Part shown: in pieces, positions 17,939 through 26,454 of the stretch
How the letters are laid out: each line of letters begins with the position of its first letter
How positions within the stretch are numbered: position 1 is the first letter of the stretch
Source: Oscillibacter sp.
GTDB lineage: Bacteria; Bacillota; Clostridia; Oscillospirales; Oscillospiraceae
Length of the DNA: 64,000 nt
Assembly: GCA_022652655.1 (NCBI GenBank)
Contig: JALCRQ010000004.1
Span: 17,928 to 81,927 of the forward strand
Direction: 5' to 3'
Made by a program: the position numbers and the translations under genes
The notes under the pieces: generated by a model
The model's input: only the letters and a program-made list of their open reading frames with translations
Database searches by the model: none
What the model was told of the DNA's origin: nothing

Positions 17939-19696
17939 TTACTTCAGCGCCTTGGAATCCACCGCCTGGCGGAGGATCCCGGCGAACTCCGATGCCGGCA
18001 TGGCGCCCAGATCGCCCTTTTCGCGCTGACGGACGGCCACCTGGCCGGACTCGGCCTCCTTGTCGCCCAGCACCAGCATATAGGGGACCTTTTCGCCCTG
18101 GGCGTCGCGGATCTTCTTGCCGATTTTCTCGTTGCGCAGATCCGTCTCCACCCGGAAGCCCTGGGCGCCCAGCTCCGCCGCCACCTGCTGGGCGTAGCCG
18201 TTGACGCGGTCGGTGATGGTCAGGATCTTCACCTGCACCGGGGACAGCCACACCGGGAACGCGCCGGCAAAATGCTCGGTGATAACGCCGATGAACCGCT
18301 CGATGGAGCCGAACACCACGCGATGGATCATCACCGGGCAGTGCTTTTCGCCGTCGGCTCCGGTGTATTCCAGACCGAACCGGCCGGGCAGCTGGTAGTC
18401 CAGCTGAATCGTGCCGCACTGCCAGGTGCGTCCCAGGCAGTCCTTGATGTGGAAGTCCAGCTTGGGCCCGTAGAACGCGCCGTCGCCCTCGTTGATCACG
18501 TAGGGCCGGTCAATGCTCTCAATGGCGTCAGAAAGAGCGTGAGTGGCCACGTCCCAGTCCTCCACGGTGCCGATGTGATCCTCAGGCATGGTGGAGAGCT
18601 CAATGGTGTACGGCAGGCCGAAGAGGGAGTATACCTCGTCGAACAGCTGGGCGATGCGAACCACCTCGTCCTTGATCTGATCCGGGGCCAGCAGGATGTG
18701 GGCGTCGTCCTGAGTGAAGCAGCGGACGCGGAACATCCCGTGGAGGGCGCCGGACAGCTCGTGGCGGTGGACGATGCCCAGCTCGCCGTAGCGCAGGGGC
18801 AGCTCCTTGTAGGAGTGGGCGTCCTGCTCATAGACCAGGATGCTGCCGGGGCAGTTCATGGGCTTGATGGCAAAATCCTCGCCGTCGATGACGGTGGTGT
18901 ACATATTCTGCTTGTAGTGATCCCAGTGGCCGGAGGTCTCCCACAGCGTCCGCCGCATGATCTGGGGAGTGGAGATTTCCACATAATCCCATTTCTTGTG
19001 CACCTGACGCCAGTAGTCCACCAGGGTGTTGCGCAGCACCATGCCCTTGGGCAGGAAGAAGGGCATGCCGGGGGCCTCGTCGCAGAAGGCGAACAGCCCC
19101 AGCTCCTTGCCCAGCTTCCGATGGTCCCGGCGCTTGGCCTCCTCAATGCGCTGCAGGTATTCGTCCAGCTCATCCTTCTTGGGGAAGGCCACGCCGTAGA
19201 TCCGCTGCAGGGTCTGGCGGTTGGAATCGCCCCGCCAGTAGGCGGCGTTGCAGGTGGTCAGCTTGATGGCGTTGCCCTTGATCCGGCCTGTGCGGTCCAG
19301 ATGGGGGCCGGCGCACAGATCGGTGAACTCCCCCTGCTTGTAGAAGCTGATGATGGCGTCCTTGGGCAGGTCGTTGATGAGCTCCACCTTGTAGGGCTCG
19401 CTCCGCTCCTCCATGAATTTGATGGCGTCGGGGCGGGGCAGCTCAAAGCGCTCCAGCGGAAGATTCTCCTTGCAGATCTTCCGCATCTCCGCCTCGATCT
19501 CCGTCATCTTCTCCGGCGTGAAGGGGAAGGGAGAGTCCAGGTCGTAATAGAAGCCCTCTGCGATGGAGGGGCCGATGGCCAGCTTTACCTCTGGCCACAG
19601 ACGCTTGACGGCCTGGGCCATCACGTGGGAGCAGGTATGCCAGTAGGTTTTGCGGTATTCGGGATTTTCAAAGCTGTATTGATTTTCTTCAGACAT
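17939..19696 (-). CDS. thrS: Threonyl-tRNA synthetase without TGS domain
   Basis: A 585-residue class II synthetase. It has the editing domain zinc-type motif HTCSHVMAQAVKRL, then the catalytic core with MNCPGS, HRHELSGALHGMFRVR (motif 2) and HRVVFGSIERF (motif 3), and an anticodon-binding domain at the C-terminus. It charges tRNA-Thr. Unlike B. subtilis ThrS (about 640 residues) it starts directly at the editing domain, so the N-terminal TGS domain is absent. The ATG at 19696 has AAGGAGG 9 bases upstream; the longer GTG-initiated frame from 19750 starts inside the leader terminator and is rejected. Confidence 0.95.
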   Translation of the reverse strand: MSEENQYSFENPEYRKTYWHTCSHVMAQAVKRLWPEVKLAIGPSIAEGFYYDLDSPFPFTPEKMTEIEAEMRKICKENLPLERFELPRPDAIKFMEERSEPYKVELINDLPKDAIISFYKQGEFTDLCAGPHLDRTGRIKGNAIKLTTCNAAYWRGDSNRQTLQRIYGVAFPKKDELDEYLQRIEEAKRRDHRKLGKELGLFAFCDEAPGMPFFLPKGMVLRNTLVDYWRQVHKKWDYVEISTPQIMRRTLWETSGHWDHYKQNMYTTVIDGEDFAIKPMNCPGSILVYEQDAHSYKELPLRYGELGIVHRHELSGALHGMFRVRCFTQDDAHILLAPDQIKDEVVRIAQLFDEVYSLFGLPYTIELSTMPEDHIGTVEDWDVATHALSDAIESIDRPYVINEGDGAFYGPKLDFHIKDCLGRTWQCGTIQLDYQLPGRFGLEYTGADGEKHCPVMIHRVVFGSIERFIGVITEHFAGAFPVWLSPVQVKILTITDRVNGYAQQVAAELGAQGFRVETDLRNEKIGKKIRDAQGEKVPYMLVLGDKEAESGQVAVRQREKGDLGAMPASEFAGILRQAVDSKALK

Positions 19697-19748
19697 GGTT
19701 TCGTTCCTCCTTGTCCTGAGGGGCGGCGGTTTTCGTCCGAAAAGGGAC

Positions 19749-20005
19749 AAAAAAGCTCACCCCTGAAAAATTCAGGGGTGAGATACGAATTCGTATTCCA
19801 CGGTTCCACCCTGCTTGCGCCCCATGGGAGCGCCGCTCGTGTCCTCTGTAACGGGAGGTCCCGTCCCGGCCTAATCGGTTTCCCTTTCAGCGGGCGGCTC
19901 CGAGGCGGTGGCTGTTCCGATTCCGGCGGGGGCCGCTTTCAGCTGCTGCGGCCCTTCTCTGGCGTCCTTCCCGGACAGCGTCCTCTTCAACACCTTTTGT
20001 GATTG
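19749..20005 (-). promoter_or_regulatory. T-box leader of thrS
   Basis: On the minus strand the T-box sequence GGGTGGAACCG (19811-19801) precedes a terminator with stem CTCACCCCTGAA/TTCAGGGGTGAG (19756-19782) and a T-run. Uncharged tRNA-Thr should favour read-through into thrS. I could not place the specifier codon with certainty; an ACC lies in the Stem I region. Confidence 0.9.
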
Positions 20006-20011
20006 GAAAAT

Positions 20012-20040
20012 ACTATAACACGCCGTCCTTTCCCTGTCAA
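20012..20040 (-). promoter_or_regulatory. Promoter of the thrS transcript
   Basis: On the minus strand TTGACA (20040-20035) and TATAGT (20017-20012) have a 17-base spacer, directly upstream of the T-box. Confidence 0.8.
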
Positions 20041-20092
20041 GAAGGTTCCTCGAAAAAAGGCCGGAAATTCATATAAAAGGAGAAAAAGATCC

Positions 20093-20121
20093 TTGACAAA
20101 GGGCTGCCGTCCGATTATACT
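20093..20121 (+). promoter_or_regulatory. Promoter of the rplU operon
   Basis: Consensus TTGACA (20093-20098) and TATACT (20116-20121) with a 17-base spacer. Confidence 0.85.
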
Positions 20122-20127
20122 TAGGAA

Positions 20128-20195
20128 GCCGCTTTGAATGGGCAATAAGCGGGACAACCGTCCCCGCCCCCGACAGCGAGTCCGTTATAAAGGAA
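20128..20195 (+). promoter_or_regulatory. Probable L21 ribosomal leader
   Basis: The roughly 80-base transcribed leader between the promoter and rplU contains GCGGGACAACCGTCCCCGC, able to form a hairpin. The position matches the L21 leader RNA of Firmicutes (RF00559). The assignment rests on position and the hairpin only. Confidence 0.5.
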
Positions 20196-20210
20196 AGGCA
20201 GGTGCAAAGT

Positions 20211-20522
20211 ATGCACGCAATCATCGAAACCGGCGGCAAGCAGTACACGGTGGCCGAGGGCGACGTCGTTTACATCGAAAAGCTGGAGCAGAACGCAGGT
20301 GATCAGATCACCTTCGACCGCGTCCTGGCGGTTCTGGACGACGCGAAGAACATGTTCGGCGCTCCCACTGTGGAGGGTGCCTCCGTGGCGGCTACGGTCG
20401 TGAAGAACGGCAGAGGCAAGAAGATCCGGATCTTCAAGTACAACGCCAAGAAGGGCTACCGCAGGCGTCAGGGCCATCGTCAGCCGTATACCAAGGTTGA
20501 GATCGGCAAGATCTCGGTCTAA
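20211..20522 (+). CDS. rplU: 50S ribosomal protein L21
   Basis: A 103-residue protein beginning [14 protein letters not shown], with [20 protein letters not shown] near the end, the L21 signature. The ATG at 20211 is used rather than the GTG at 20202, giving the usual family length. It is the first gene of rplU-prp-rpmA. Confidence 0.97.
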   Translation: MHAIIETGGKQYTVAEGDVVYIEKLEQNAGDQITFDRVLAVLDDAKNMFGAPTVEGASVAATVVKNGRGKKIRIFKYNAKKGYRRRQGHRQPYTKVEIGKISV

Positions 20523-20525
20523 AGC

Positions 20526-20855
20526 ATGACTACGGTGACCGTTCACATGGAGGGCGACCGGATTACCGGGTTTGACTCCGTGGGCCACAGCGGCTATGCC
20601 GAGGCGGGCGCGGATATCGTCTGCGCGGCCGTAACCAGCGCGATTCGCCTGGTGGAGGCCACCGTCAACGATGTGCTGGGCCTGTGCGCTGCCGTAAAAA
20701 TCAGCGAAGCGGACGCCGCGCTTGCGTTCCGTCTGCCGGGCGGACTGTCCCGGGAGGACGAGTACGCATGCCAGACGCTTTTGAGCGGACTTCTGGTCTA
20801 CTTCGCCCAGCTCCATGAGGAGTATCCCAGCAACCTTGAAGTTTTAGAGGGCTGA
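20526..20855 (+). CDS. prp: Ribosomal-processing cysteine protease Prp
   Basis: A 109-residue YsxB-family protein located between rplU and rpmA. The catalytic dyad residues are His in the GHSGYAEAG motif and Cys in DIVCAAVTS. Prp removes an N-terminal extension from L27 in Firmicutes, which is needed for ribosome function. The L27 encoded next carries such an extension, so enzyme and substrate are adjacent. It starts 3 bases after the rplU stop. Confidence 0.93.
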   Translation: MTTVTVHMEGDRITGFDSVGHSGYAEAGADIVCAAVTSAIRLVEATVNDVLGLCAAVKISEADAALAFRLPGGLSREDEYACQTLLSGLLVYFAQLHEEYPSNLEVLEG

Positions 20856-20895
20856 GCCCTCTCCATCATCTTGAAAGAAAGGATGGTTCGAGATT

Positions 20896-21174
20896 ATGAT
20901 TCGTATCGGTTTACAGTTCTTTGCCCACAAAAAGGGCGGCGGCTCCACGAAGAACGGCCGTGATTCCGAGGCCAAGCGCCTGGGCCCCAAGCGGGCGGAC
21001 GGCCAGTTCGTCAAGGCCGGCAATATTCTGGTTCGTCAGCGCGGCACCCACATTCATCCGGGTGTGAACGTCGGCAAGGGCAGCGATGACACGCTGTATG
21101 CTACCGCCAGCGGCGTTGTGCGCTTTGAGCATCTCGGCAAGGACCGCAAGCAGGTTCACGTTGAGGCGCAGTAA
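20896..21174 (+). CDS. rpmA: 50S ribosomal protein L27 with Prp-cleaved extension
   Basis: A 92-residue protein. The N-terminal extension MIRIGLQFF precedes [15 protein letters not shown], the mature start of L27. In Firmicutes Prp cuts after the QFF, exposing the L27 arm that reaches the peptidyl transferase centre. AAGAAAGGATGG lies upstream, and a terminator follows 13 bases after the stop. Confidence 0.97.
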   Translation: MIRIGLQFFAHKKGGGSTKNGRDSEAKRLGPKRADGQFVKAGNILVRQRGTHIHPGVNVGKGSDDTLYATASGVVRFEHLGKDRKQVHVEAQ

Positions 21175-21187
21175 TTCAGAGAGCGGA

Positions 21188-21222
21188 GAGGCCCGAACAA
21201 CTTCTGTTCGGGCCTCTTTTTT
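21188..21222 (+). terminator. Intrinsic terminator after rpmA
   Basis: GAGGCCCGAACA, loop ACTTC, TGTTCGGGCCTC, then TTTTTT. Confidence 0.92.
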
Positions 21223-21347
21223 CAGGCGGGGAGACGCGTGCCGGCTGTGCCGGCATGTTTTTCCCCAATTCAGACACACTAGCATCGATTCGATCCGGCC
21301 CGCGGCCCGCGGCCGCGCCCGCCGGCAATCCAAACGGAGGTGTTTCC

Positions 21348-22634
21348 ATGGCTTCTCCCTTTCTTGATAAAGTGCGCATCACGGTTCGCTCCGGAAACGG
21401 CGGCAACGGCGTGGTGGCGTTCCACCGGGAAAAATACGTGGCGGCCGGCGGTCCCGACGGCGGAGACGGCGGCCGGGGCGGCTCCGTGATTCTGCAGGCG
21501 GACGACAACATGTCCACGCTGATGGATTTCCGCTACAAGCGCAAATATGTCGCCCCCAACGGGATAGACGGGCAGAGCTCCCGCAAGTCCGGCAAGGACG
21601 GCGCGGATCTGGTGATCCGGGTGCCCCTGGGCACGGTGGTGCGGGATGCCGAATCCGGGGAGATCATGAAGGATCTCTCCGACCGCCAGCCCTTCGTTCT
21701 CTGCCGGGGCGGCCGGGGCGGCTGGGGCAACATGCACTTCGCCACCCCCACCCGGCAGGTGCCCCGCTTTTCCAAGGCCGGACTGCCCGGGGAGAGCCAC
21801 GACGTGATCCTGGAGCTGAAGCTGCTGGCGGACGTGGGACTGGTGGGCTTCCCCAATGTGGGAAAATCCACGCTGCTCTCCGTGGTCACCCGGGCCCAGC
21901 CCCGGATCGCGGACTATCCCTTCACCACCCTCAGCCCCAATCTGGGCGTGGTATACGTGGATGAGGGCCGCTCCTTTGTCCTGGCCGACATCCCTGGCAT
22001 CATTGAGGGCGCGTCAAAGGGCGCTGGCCTGGGCCACGATTTCCTCCGGCATATCGACCGCTGCCGGCTGCTGGTTCACGTGGTGGACGTGTCCGGCAGC
22101 GAGGGCCGGGATCCGGCGGAGGATTTCGACGCCATCAATGCCGAGCTCCGGCAATACAGCGGGGAACTGGCGTCCCGGCCGCAGATCGTGGTCGCCAACA
22201 AGGCCGACATTCTGACCGATCCGGAGAATCTCACAAAGCTCCGGGCCCGGGCGGAGGCGCAGGGGTACCCGTTTTTCGTCCTCTCCGCCGCGGCCCATCA
22301 GGGTACCCGCGAGCTGGTGAACAAGATCAGCGAGATGCTCTCCGTGCTGCCGCCGGTGAAGGTGTTCGAGGCGGACTACGTGCCCAAGGCGCCGGATACC
22401 GATTTGTCCGGGCCCATGGAGATCCGGCGGACGGCGGACGGCCACACCTGGATGGTGGAGGGCCCGCAGCTCCAGCGCCTGATGGGCAACATCAACTTCT
22501 CCGATTACGAAAGCCGCATGTTCTTCGACAAGGCCCTGCGGGAATCGGGACTTTTCACCCGGCTGGAGGAGATGGGCATCGAGGACGGCGACACGGTGTC
22601 CATGAACGGCTTTGAATTTGAGTATCAGCGGTAA
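21348..22634 (+). CDS. obgE: GTPase Obg
   Basis: A 428-residue protein: the Gly-rich Obg domain (FLDKVRITVRSGNGGNG, RGGRGGWGN), a GTPase domain with G1 GFPNVGKST at about residue 167, DIPGII (G3) and ANKAD (G4), and the C-terminal OCT domain. It acts in 50S assembly and stress control. The ATG at 21348 follows CGGAGGTG. The C-terminal domain makes it the Gram-positive long form. Next to rpmA as in most bacteria, but behind a terminator. Confidence 0.96.
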   Translation: MASPFLDKVRITVRSGNGGNGVVAFHREKYVAAGGPDGGDGGRGGSVILQADDNMSTLMDFRYKRKYVAPNGIDGQSSRKSGKDGADLVIRVPLGTVVRDAESGEIMKDLSDRQPFVLCRGGRGGWGNMHFATPTRQVPRFSKAGLPGESHDVILELKLLADVGLVGFPNVGKSTLLSVVTRAQPRIADYPFTTLSPNLGVVYVDEGRSFVLADIPGIIEGASKGAGLGHDFLRHIDRCRLLVHVVDVSGSEGRDPAEDFDAINAELRQYSGELASRPQIVVANKADILTDPENLTKLRARAEAQGYPFFVLSAAAHQGTRELVNKISEMLSVLPPVKVFEADYVPKAPDTDLSGPMEIRRTADGHTWMVEGPQLQRLMGNINFSDYESRMFFDKALRESGLFTRLEEMGIEDGDTVSMNGFEFEYQR

Positions 22635-22656
22635 CCGAACCGGTGCTGGCTGACGG

Positions 22657-22704
22657 GAAACCCCGCCGGAACGCAGAAGCGTCTGCGTTCCGGCGGGGTT
22701 TTTG
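22657..22704. terminator. Intrinsic terminator after obgE
   Basis: AACCCCGCCGGAACGCAGA, loop AGCG, TCTGCGTTCCGGCGGGGTT, then T-run: a 19-bp perfect stem. It may also serve the convergent MATE gene. Confidence 0.92.
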
Positions 22705-22729
22705 GCGGCTTTTTCGGGATCGGGCGGCG

Positions 22730-24112
22730 TCAGACGGACTGGCCCGGGCCGGATTTCGCCTCTGCCGGCGGTCCGGCCTTCAGCATCCGCAGCTCCCGCA
22801 GCTGCAGGGGAATGGAACAGGCAAAGACCAGCAGATCGGCGATGGGCTGGGCCATTTGGACGCCCAGCATATTGAACCGGATGGGCAGGAGCCACAGCAG
22901 GGGAATGAGAAAAATGCCCTGGCGGGCCATGGCCAGAAACGTGGCGGGAACGGTGCGGTTGATGGTCTGCATCATCATATTGCTCATCATGACCCAGCCG
23001 TTGAGGGCGAAGGTCAGGCACTGGAGCCGCAGCGCCAGCGCGCCGTAGGCGATGACCTGGGGGTCGTCCCGGAATACGCCCACGATCTGGGGCGCAAAGA
23101 TCCCGCCCAGAACGGAGGCGGCGATCAGCAGCCCCGTAGAGGCCTTGACGCAGAACCAGAAGCCCCGGCGGACGCGGTCCCACAGCCCGGCCCCGTAGTT
23201 GAAGCCGCACACGGGCTGAAAGCCCTGTCCGAAGCCGATGAGCGCGGACACGGCCGTCATCATGGCCCGGGATACCACCGTCATGGCGGCGATGGCGGCG
23301 TCGCCGTACAGTCCGGCGGCGTGGTTGAGCACAATGGCCCCTACGGAGTTAAGGCTCTGCCGGGTGAGGGAGGGCAGTCCGCCCCGGAGAATTTCCACAA
23401 AATACTCCTTCCGAAACCGGACCATCCGCAGGTCGATGCGCAGGTTGCCGCCCCGGGAGCAGCCCACCAGCAGCAGGCAGAAGCTGAGAAACTGGCTGAT
23501 CACCGTGGCCAGAGCGGCTCCGGTGATCCCCATGTGAAAGCCGAAGATCAGCAGGGGATCCAGTCCGATGTTCAAAACCGCCCCCACGAAAATGCCCACC
23601 ATGCCATAGACGGCGCTGCCCTGAAAGCGGAGCTGATTGTTCAGCACCAGGGAGGAGGTCATCCACGGCGCCCCCAGCAGAATGACGCGGATGTAGCTTT
23701 TGGCGTAGGGCAGAATCGTCTCCGTGGAACCCAAAAGACGGCTGAGGGGCGTCAGAAAGAGCTCTCCCAGAAGAAGCAGCGCGGCGCCGCAGAGCATGGA
23801 GAGGAAAAAGCCGGTGGCGGCCATCCGGGAGGCACCCTCGCTGCTCTGCTTGCCCAGCTCCCGGGAGATGTAGTTCCCGGAACCGTGGCCGAAGAAAAAG
23901 CCGATGGCCTGAATGATGGCCATCAGGGAGAACGCCACGCCCACGGCGCCGGTGGCGCTGTTGCTGCCCAGCCTGCCCACGAAAAAGGTGTCCGCCATGT
24001 TGTAGAAGGCGGTGATCAGCATGCTGATGATGCAGGGCACCGATAAAGAGCAGATCAGCGGCCCCACGGGCCGGGCCGTCATCTGCTCAAATTTTTCCTC
24101 CCGTCTGTCCAC
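22730..24112 (-). CDS. MATE-family efflux transporter
   Basis: A 460-residue protein with about 12 membrane helices in two homologous halves. It begins with the MATE segment PVGPLICSLSVPCIISMLITAFYN (shortened: PLICSLSVPCIISM) and NMADTFFVGRLG; the second half has GFGQGFQPVCGFNYGAG. MATE proteins of this DinF/MepA branch export cationic drugs using Na+ or H+. GTG start at 24112 with GGAGGGAG upstream. It has no adjacent regulator. Confidence 0.92.
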   Translation of the reverse strand: MDRREEKFEQMTARPVGPLICSLSVPCIISMLITAFYNMADTFFVGRLGSNSATGAVGVAFSLMAIIQAIGFFFGHGSGNYISRELGKQSSEGASRMAATGFFLSMLCGAALLLLGELFLTPLSRLLGSTETILPYAKSYIRVILLGAPWMTSSLVLNNQLRFQGSAVYGMVGIFVGAVLNIGLDPLLIFGFHMGITGAALATVISQFLSFCLLLVGCSRGGNLRIDLRMVRFRKEYFVEILRGGLPSLTRQSLNSVGAIVLNHAAGLYGDAAIAAMTVVSRAMMTAVSALIGFGQGFQPVCGFNYGAGLWDRVRRGFWFCVKASTGLLIAASVLGGIFAPQIVGVFRDDPQVIAYGALALRLQCLTFALNGWVMMSNMMMQTINRTVPATFLAMARQGIFLIPLLWLLPIRFNMLGVQMAQPIADLLVFACSIPLQLRELRMLKAGPPAEAKSGPGQSV

Positions 24113-24183
24113 TGTTATCTCCCTCCGTCCTGCGCAAAAATGTTCCGGCTGCCCTGCGGGGGCAGCCGGAGACCTCTCCCGGT

Positions 24184-25413
24184 TCAGACCACCTGAAAGA
24201 GGTAAAATTTGAGATATTCGGTTTCCTCCACGCCCCAGAGAATGGGGTGGTCGCAGCTCTGCTGGCGCGCCTCCACCTGCCGCAGCTGTACGTCCGCATC
24301 CCGGGCCGCGTCCCGGAGCATCTGGACAAACCGCTCCTCCGTGGCGAAATGGGAGCAGGAGCAGGTGGCGAGGTAGCCGCCCCGGGGCAGCAGCTTCATA
24401 GCGCGGTAGTTGATCTCCCGATAACCCGCCATGGCATTGTACACCGTTTTCCGGGACTTTGTGAAGGCCGGGGGGTCCAGGATGATGAAATCGTATTTCC
24501 GCGGCTGGGTCTCCAGCTGGGGAAGCAGGTCAAACACGTTGGCGCACAGGCAGTCCACCGTTTCACCGAAGCCGTTGCGTTCCGCGTTGGCCCGGGCCAT
24601 CTCCACCGCGGCCTGGGAGACGTCCACGGCGGTGACATGGGCCGCCCCGCCGGCGGCCGCGTTCAGGGCAAAGGAGCCGGTGTGGGTGAAGCAGTCCAGC
24701 ACGGTGCGGCCCCGGGCCAGCCGGGCCACCGCCTGCCGGTTGAACTTCTGATCCAGGAAAAAGCCGGTTTTCTGGCCGTTTTCCACATCCACCAGGTACC
24801 GGATGCCGTTTTCGGTGATCTCCGTCACAGCGGATGCCGGAGGCTCCTCTCCGGGCAGGCGAAACCAGCCCTTTCCCTGGACGAGCCCCTCTTTTTCCCG
24901 CAGCGCCTCATCGTTGCGCTCATAAACGCCGGATATGGCCTGCCCGTCCTCCCGGAGGATCTGCACCAGCCGCGTCAGCAGAAAATCCTTGCGCAGCTCC
25001 ATTCCCACGGAGAGCACCTGTACGGAGAGGAGCGCACCGAAGCGGTCCACCGTGAGCCCCGGAAACGCATCCGCCTCGCCGAAAATGATCCGGCAGCAGG
25101 CGAGATCCTCCGGACGCAGCACGGACTTGCGGTATTCCCAGGCCCAGCGGAGCCGCCGGTCCCAGAAGGCCTCGTCGAACCGGTCGTTGGCGTTGCGGGA
25201 GATGAGCCGCACCCGGATCTTGGACTGCCGGGAGAAAAGCCCCGTGCCCAGATACCGGTCCCGGCGGCCCAGCACGTCCACCAGCCCCCCGTTGGCGCAC
25301 TCCCCCTCCATGGAGGTGATCTCCTCACCGTAGACCCACGGGTGCCCCCGCAGTAGAGAGGCCTCCGCCTTGGGCGTGACGGTGCAGCTGGGATAGGTGC
25401 GCACTGTTTTCAT
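24184..25413 (-). CDS. Class I SAM-dependent rRNA methyltransferase, RlmI-like
   Basis: A 409-residue protein. The N-terminal PUA-like domain (RGHPWVYGEEI) is followed by an RlmI middle domain and a Rossmann methyltransferase with VLDCFTHTGSFALNAAAGGA and the catalytic-type DPPAFTKSRK motif. RlmI methylates cytosine 1962 of 23S rRNA in E. coli; the same or a related target is likely. Its start lies 114 bases before the divergent amidase gene. Confidence 0.88.
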   Translation of the reverse strand: MKTVRTYPSCTVTPKAEASLLRGHPWVYGEEITSMEGECANGGLVDVLGRRDRYLGTGLFSRQSKIRVRLISRNANDRFDEAFWDRRLRWAWEYRKSVLRPEDLACCRIIFGEADAFPGLTVDRFGALLSVQVLSVGMELRKDFLLTRLVQILREDGQAISGVYERNDEALREKEGLVQGKGWFRLPGEEPPASAVTEITENGIRYLVDVENGQKTGFFLDQKFNRQAVARLARGRTVLDCFTHTGSFALNAAAGGAAHVTAVDVSQAAVEMARANAERNGFGETVDCLCANVFDLLPQLETQPRKYDFIILDPPAFTKSRKTVYNAMAGYREINYRAMKLLPRGGYLATCSCSHFATEERFVQMLRDAARDADVQLRQVEARQQSCDHPILWGVEETEYLKFYLFQVV

Positions 25414-25526
25414 AGTTCAACCGGTCCTTTCCTTTTCTGACCAGAGAAGTTTAGCACATTTTCTGCCGGATTGCCACATAAATAAAAAGAAGGATTCGGA
25501 ACTTTCGGCAGAAAGGGGACAGCAAA

Positions 25527-26270
25527 ATGCCCATCATCTATCTGAGCCCGTCCACACAGGAGTGGAACGCCTATGTGACCGGCAGCGGCTCCGAGGAGTA
25601 CAATATGAATCTGCTGGCGGACGCCATGACGCCGTATCTGCTCTCCAACGGGATTCAGTTCACCAGAAACACGCCGGATATGACGGCGGCCTCGTCCATC
25701 CGGCAGGCCAACCAGGGCTATTACGATTTCTACCTGGCCCTGCACTCCAACGCGTCGGGGGAGGGGCGCTACGGGGAAAACCGCGGCATCATCGTGTTCT
25801 ATTACCCGGGCAGCGCCGAGGGGCAGCGGGCGGCGGAGATTTTCGCGAAAAACCTCCGGGACGTCTATCCGCTGCCCGGCAAGGTGCGCACCCAGTCCAC
25901 CACCGCCCTGGGCGAGGTGCGCCAGCCGAAATTCCCCGCCGTGCTCATTGAAATCGGCTACCACGACAACTATGCCGACGCCGCCTGGGTGGAGTCCCAC
26001 ATGGACGTCCTGGCGCAGAACCTGGTGCTGTCGCTGACGGAGTACTTCGGGCTGCCCTTTATCTGGCCCATGGAGGTGCGCTACGGGACGGTGGCGGTGG
26101 AATCCGGCACGCTGAATCTCCGGAGCTATCCCTCCGACAGCGGCACGGTGCTGGCCAACATGTCCGGCGGCGCCTCCGTCAGCGTGTATGGAGAGTGGCG
26201 GGGCTGGTATGTGGTGCACTACGGAATCTACGTCGGATACGCGGCGGCGGCCTATATTTTGCTGCCGTAA
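25527..26270 (+). CDS. Amidase_3-like N-acetylmuramoyl-L-alanine amidase with SH3 domain
   Basis: A 247-residue protein without signal peptide. Residues 1-178 follow the amidase_3 fold: SEEYNMNLLADAM contains a zinc-ligand glutamate, LALHSNAS the HxN histidine, and AVLIEIGYHDN the catalytic glutamate. The usual first histidine (DPGHGG) is replaced by YLSPSTQ. Residues 180-247 are a bacterial SH3 domain (GTLNLRSYPSDSGTVLANM). Such amidases cleave peptidoglycan stem peptides. Export without a signal peptide is unexplained; a role in mother-cell lysis is possible but unproven. Confidence 0.8.
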   Translation: MPIIYLSPSTQEWNAYVTGSGSEEYNMNLLADAMTPYLLSNGIQFTRNTPDMTAASSIRQANQGYYDFYLALHSNASGEGRYGENRGIIVFYYPGSAEGQRAAEIFAKNLRDVYPLPGKVRTQSTTALGEVRQPKFPAVLIEIGYHDNYADAAWVESHMDVLAQNLVLSLTEYFGLPFIWPMEVRYGTVAVESGTLNLRSYPSDSGTVLANMSGGASVSVYGEWRGWYVVHYGIYVGYAAAAYILLP

Positions 26271-26300
26271 AAAATCATTTACATAAAAAGACAGTTTTCC

Positions 26301-26329
26301 TTGACAGTCCGCCTGCAAACGCTTAAACT
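26301..26329 (+). promoter_or_regulatory. Promoter of rny
   Basis: TTGACA (26301-26306) and TAAACT (26324-26329), spacer 17. A leader of about 120 bases follows; no defined RNA structure was recognised in it. Confidence 0.8.
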
Positions 26330-26454
26330 GAAAAAGGAATTTTATCGGAAGATCTAGGGGGATGTTCCGGTTCTTTTCTGAAAACGCGGGCTGTCCGGCC
26401 CGCCGCAATGAAAACAAACAGGGAGAAATCCCGGAGACAGGAGGTCGTCCAATC

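Noticed and set aside
19697..19750. GTG-initiated N-terminal extension of thrS
   Set aside because: It would start inside the T-box terminator hairpin, and the ATG at 19696 has a perfect ribosome binding site.
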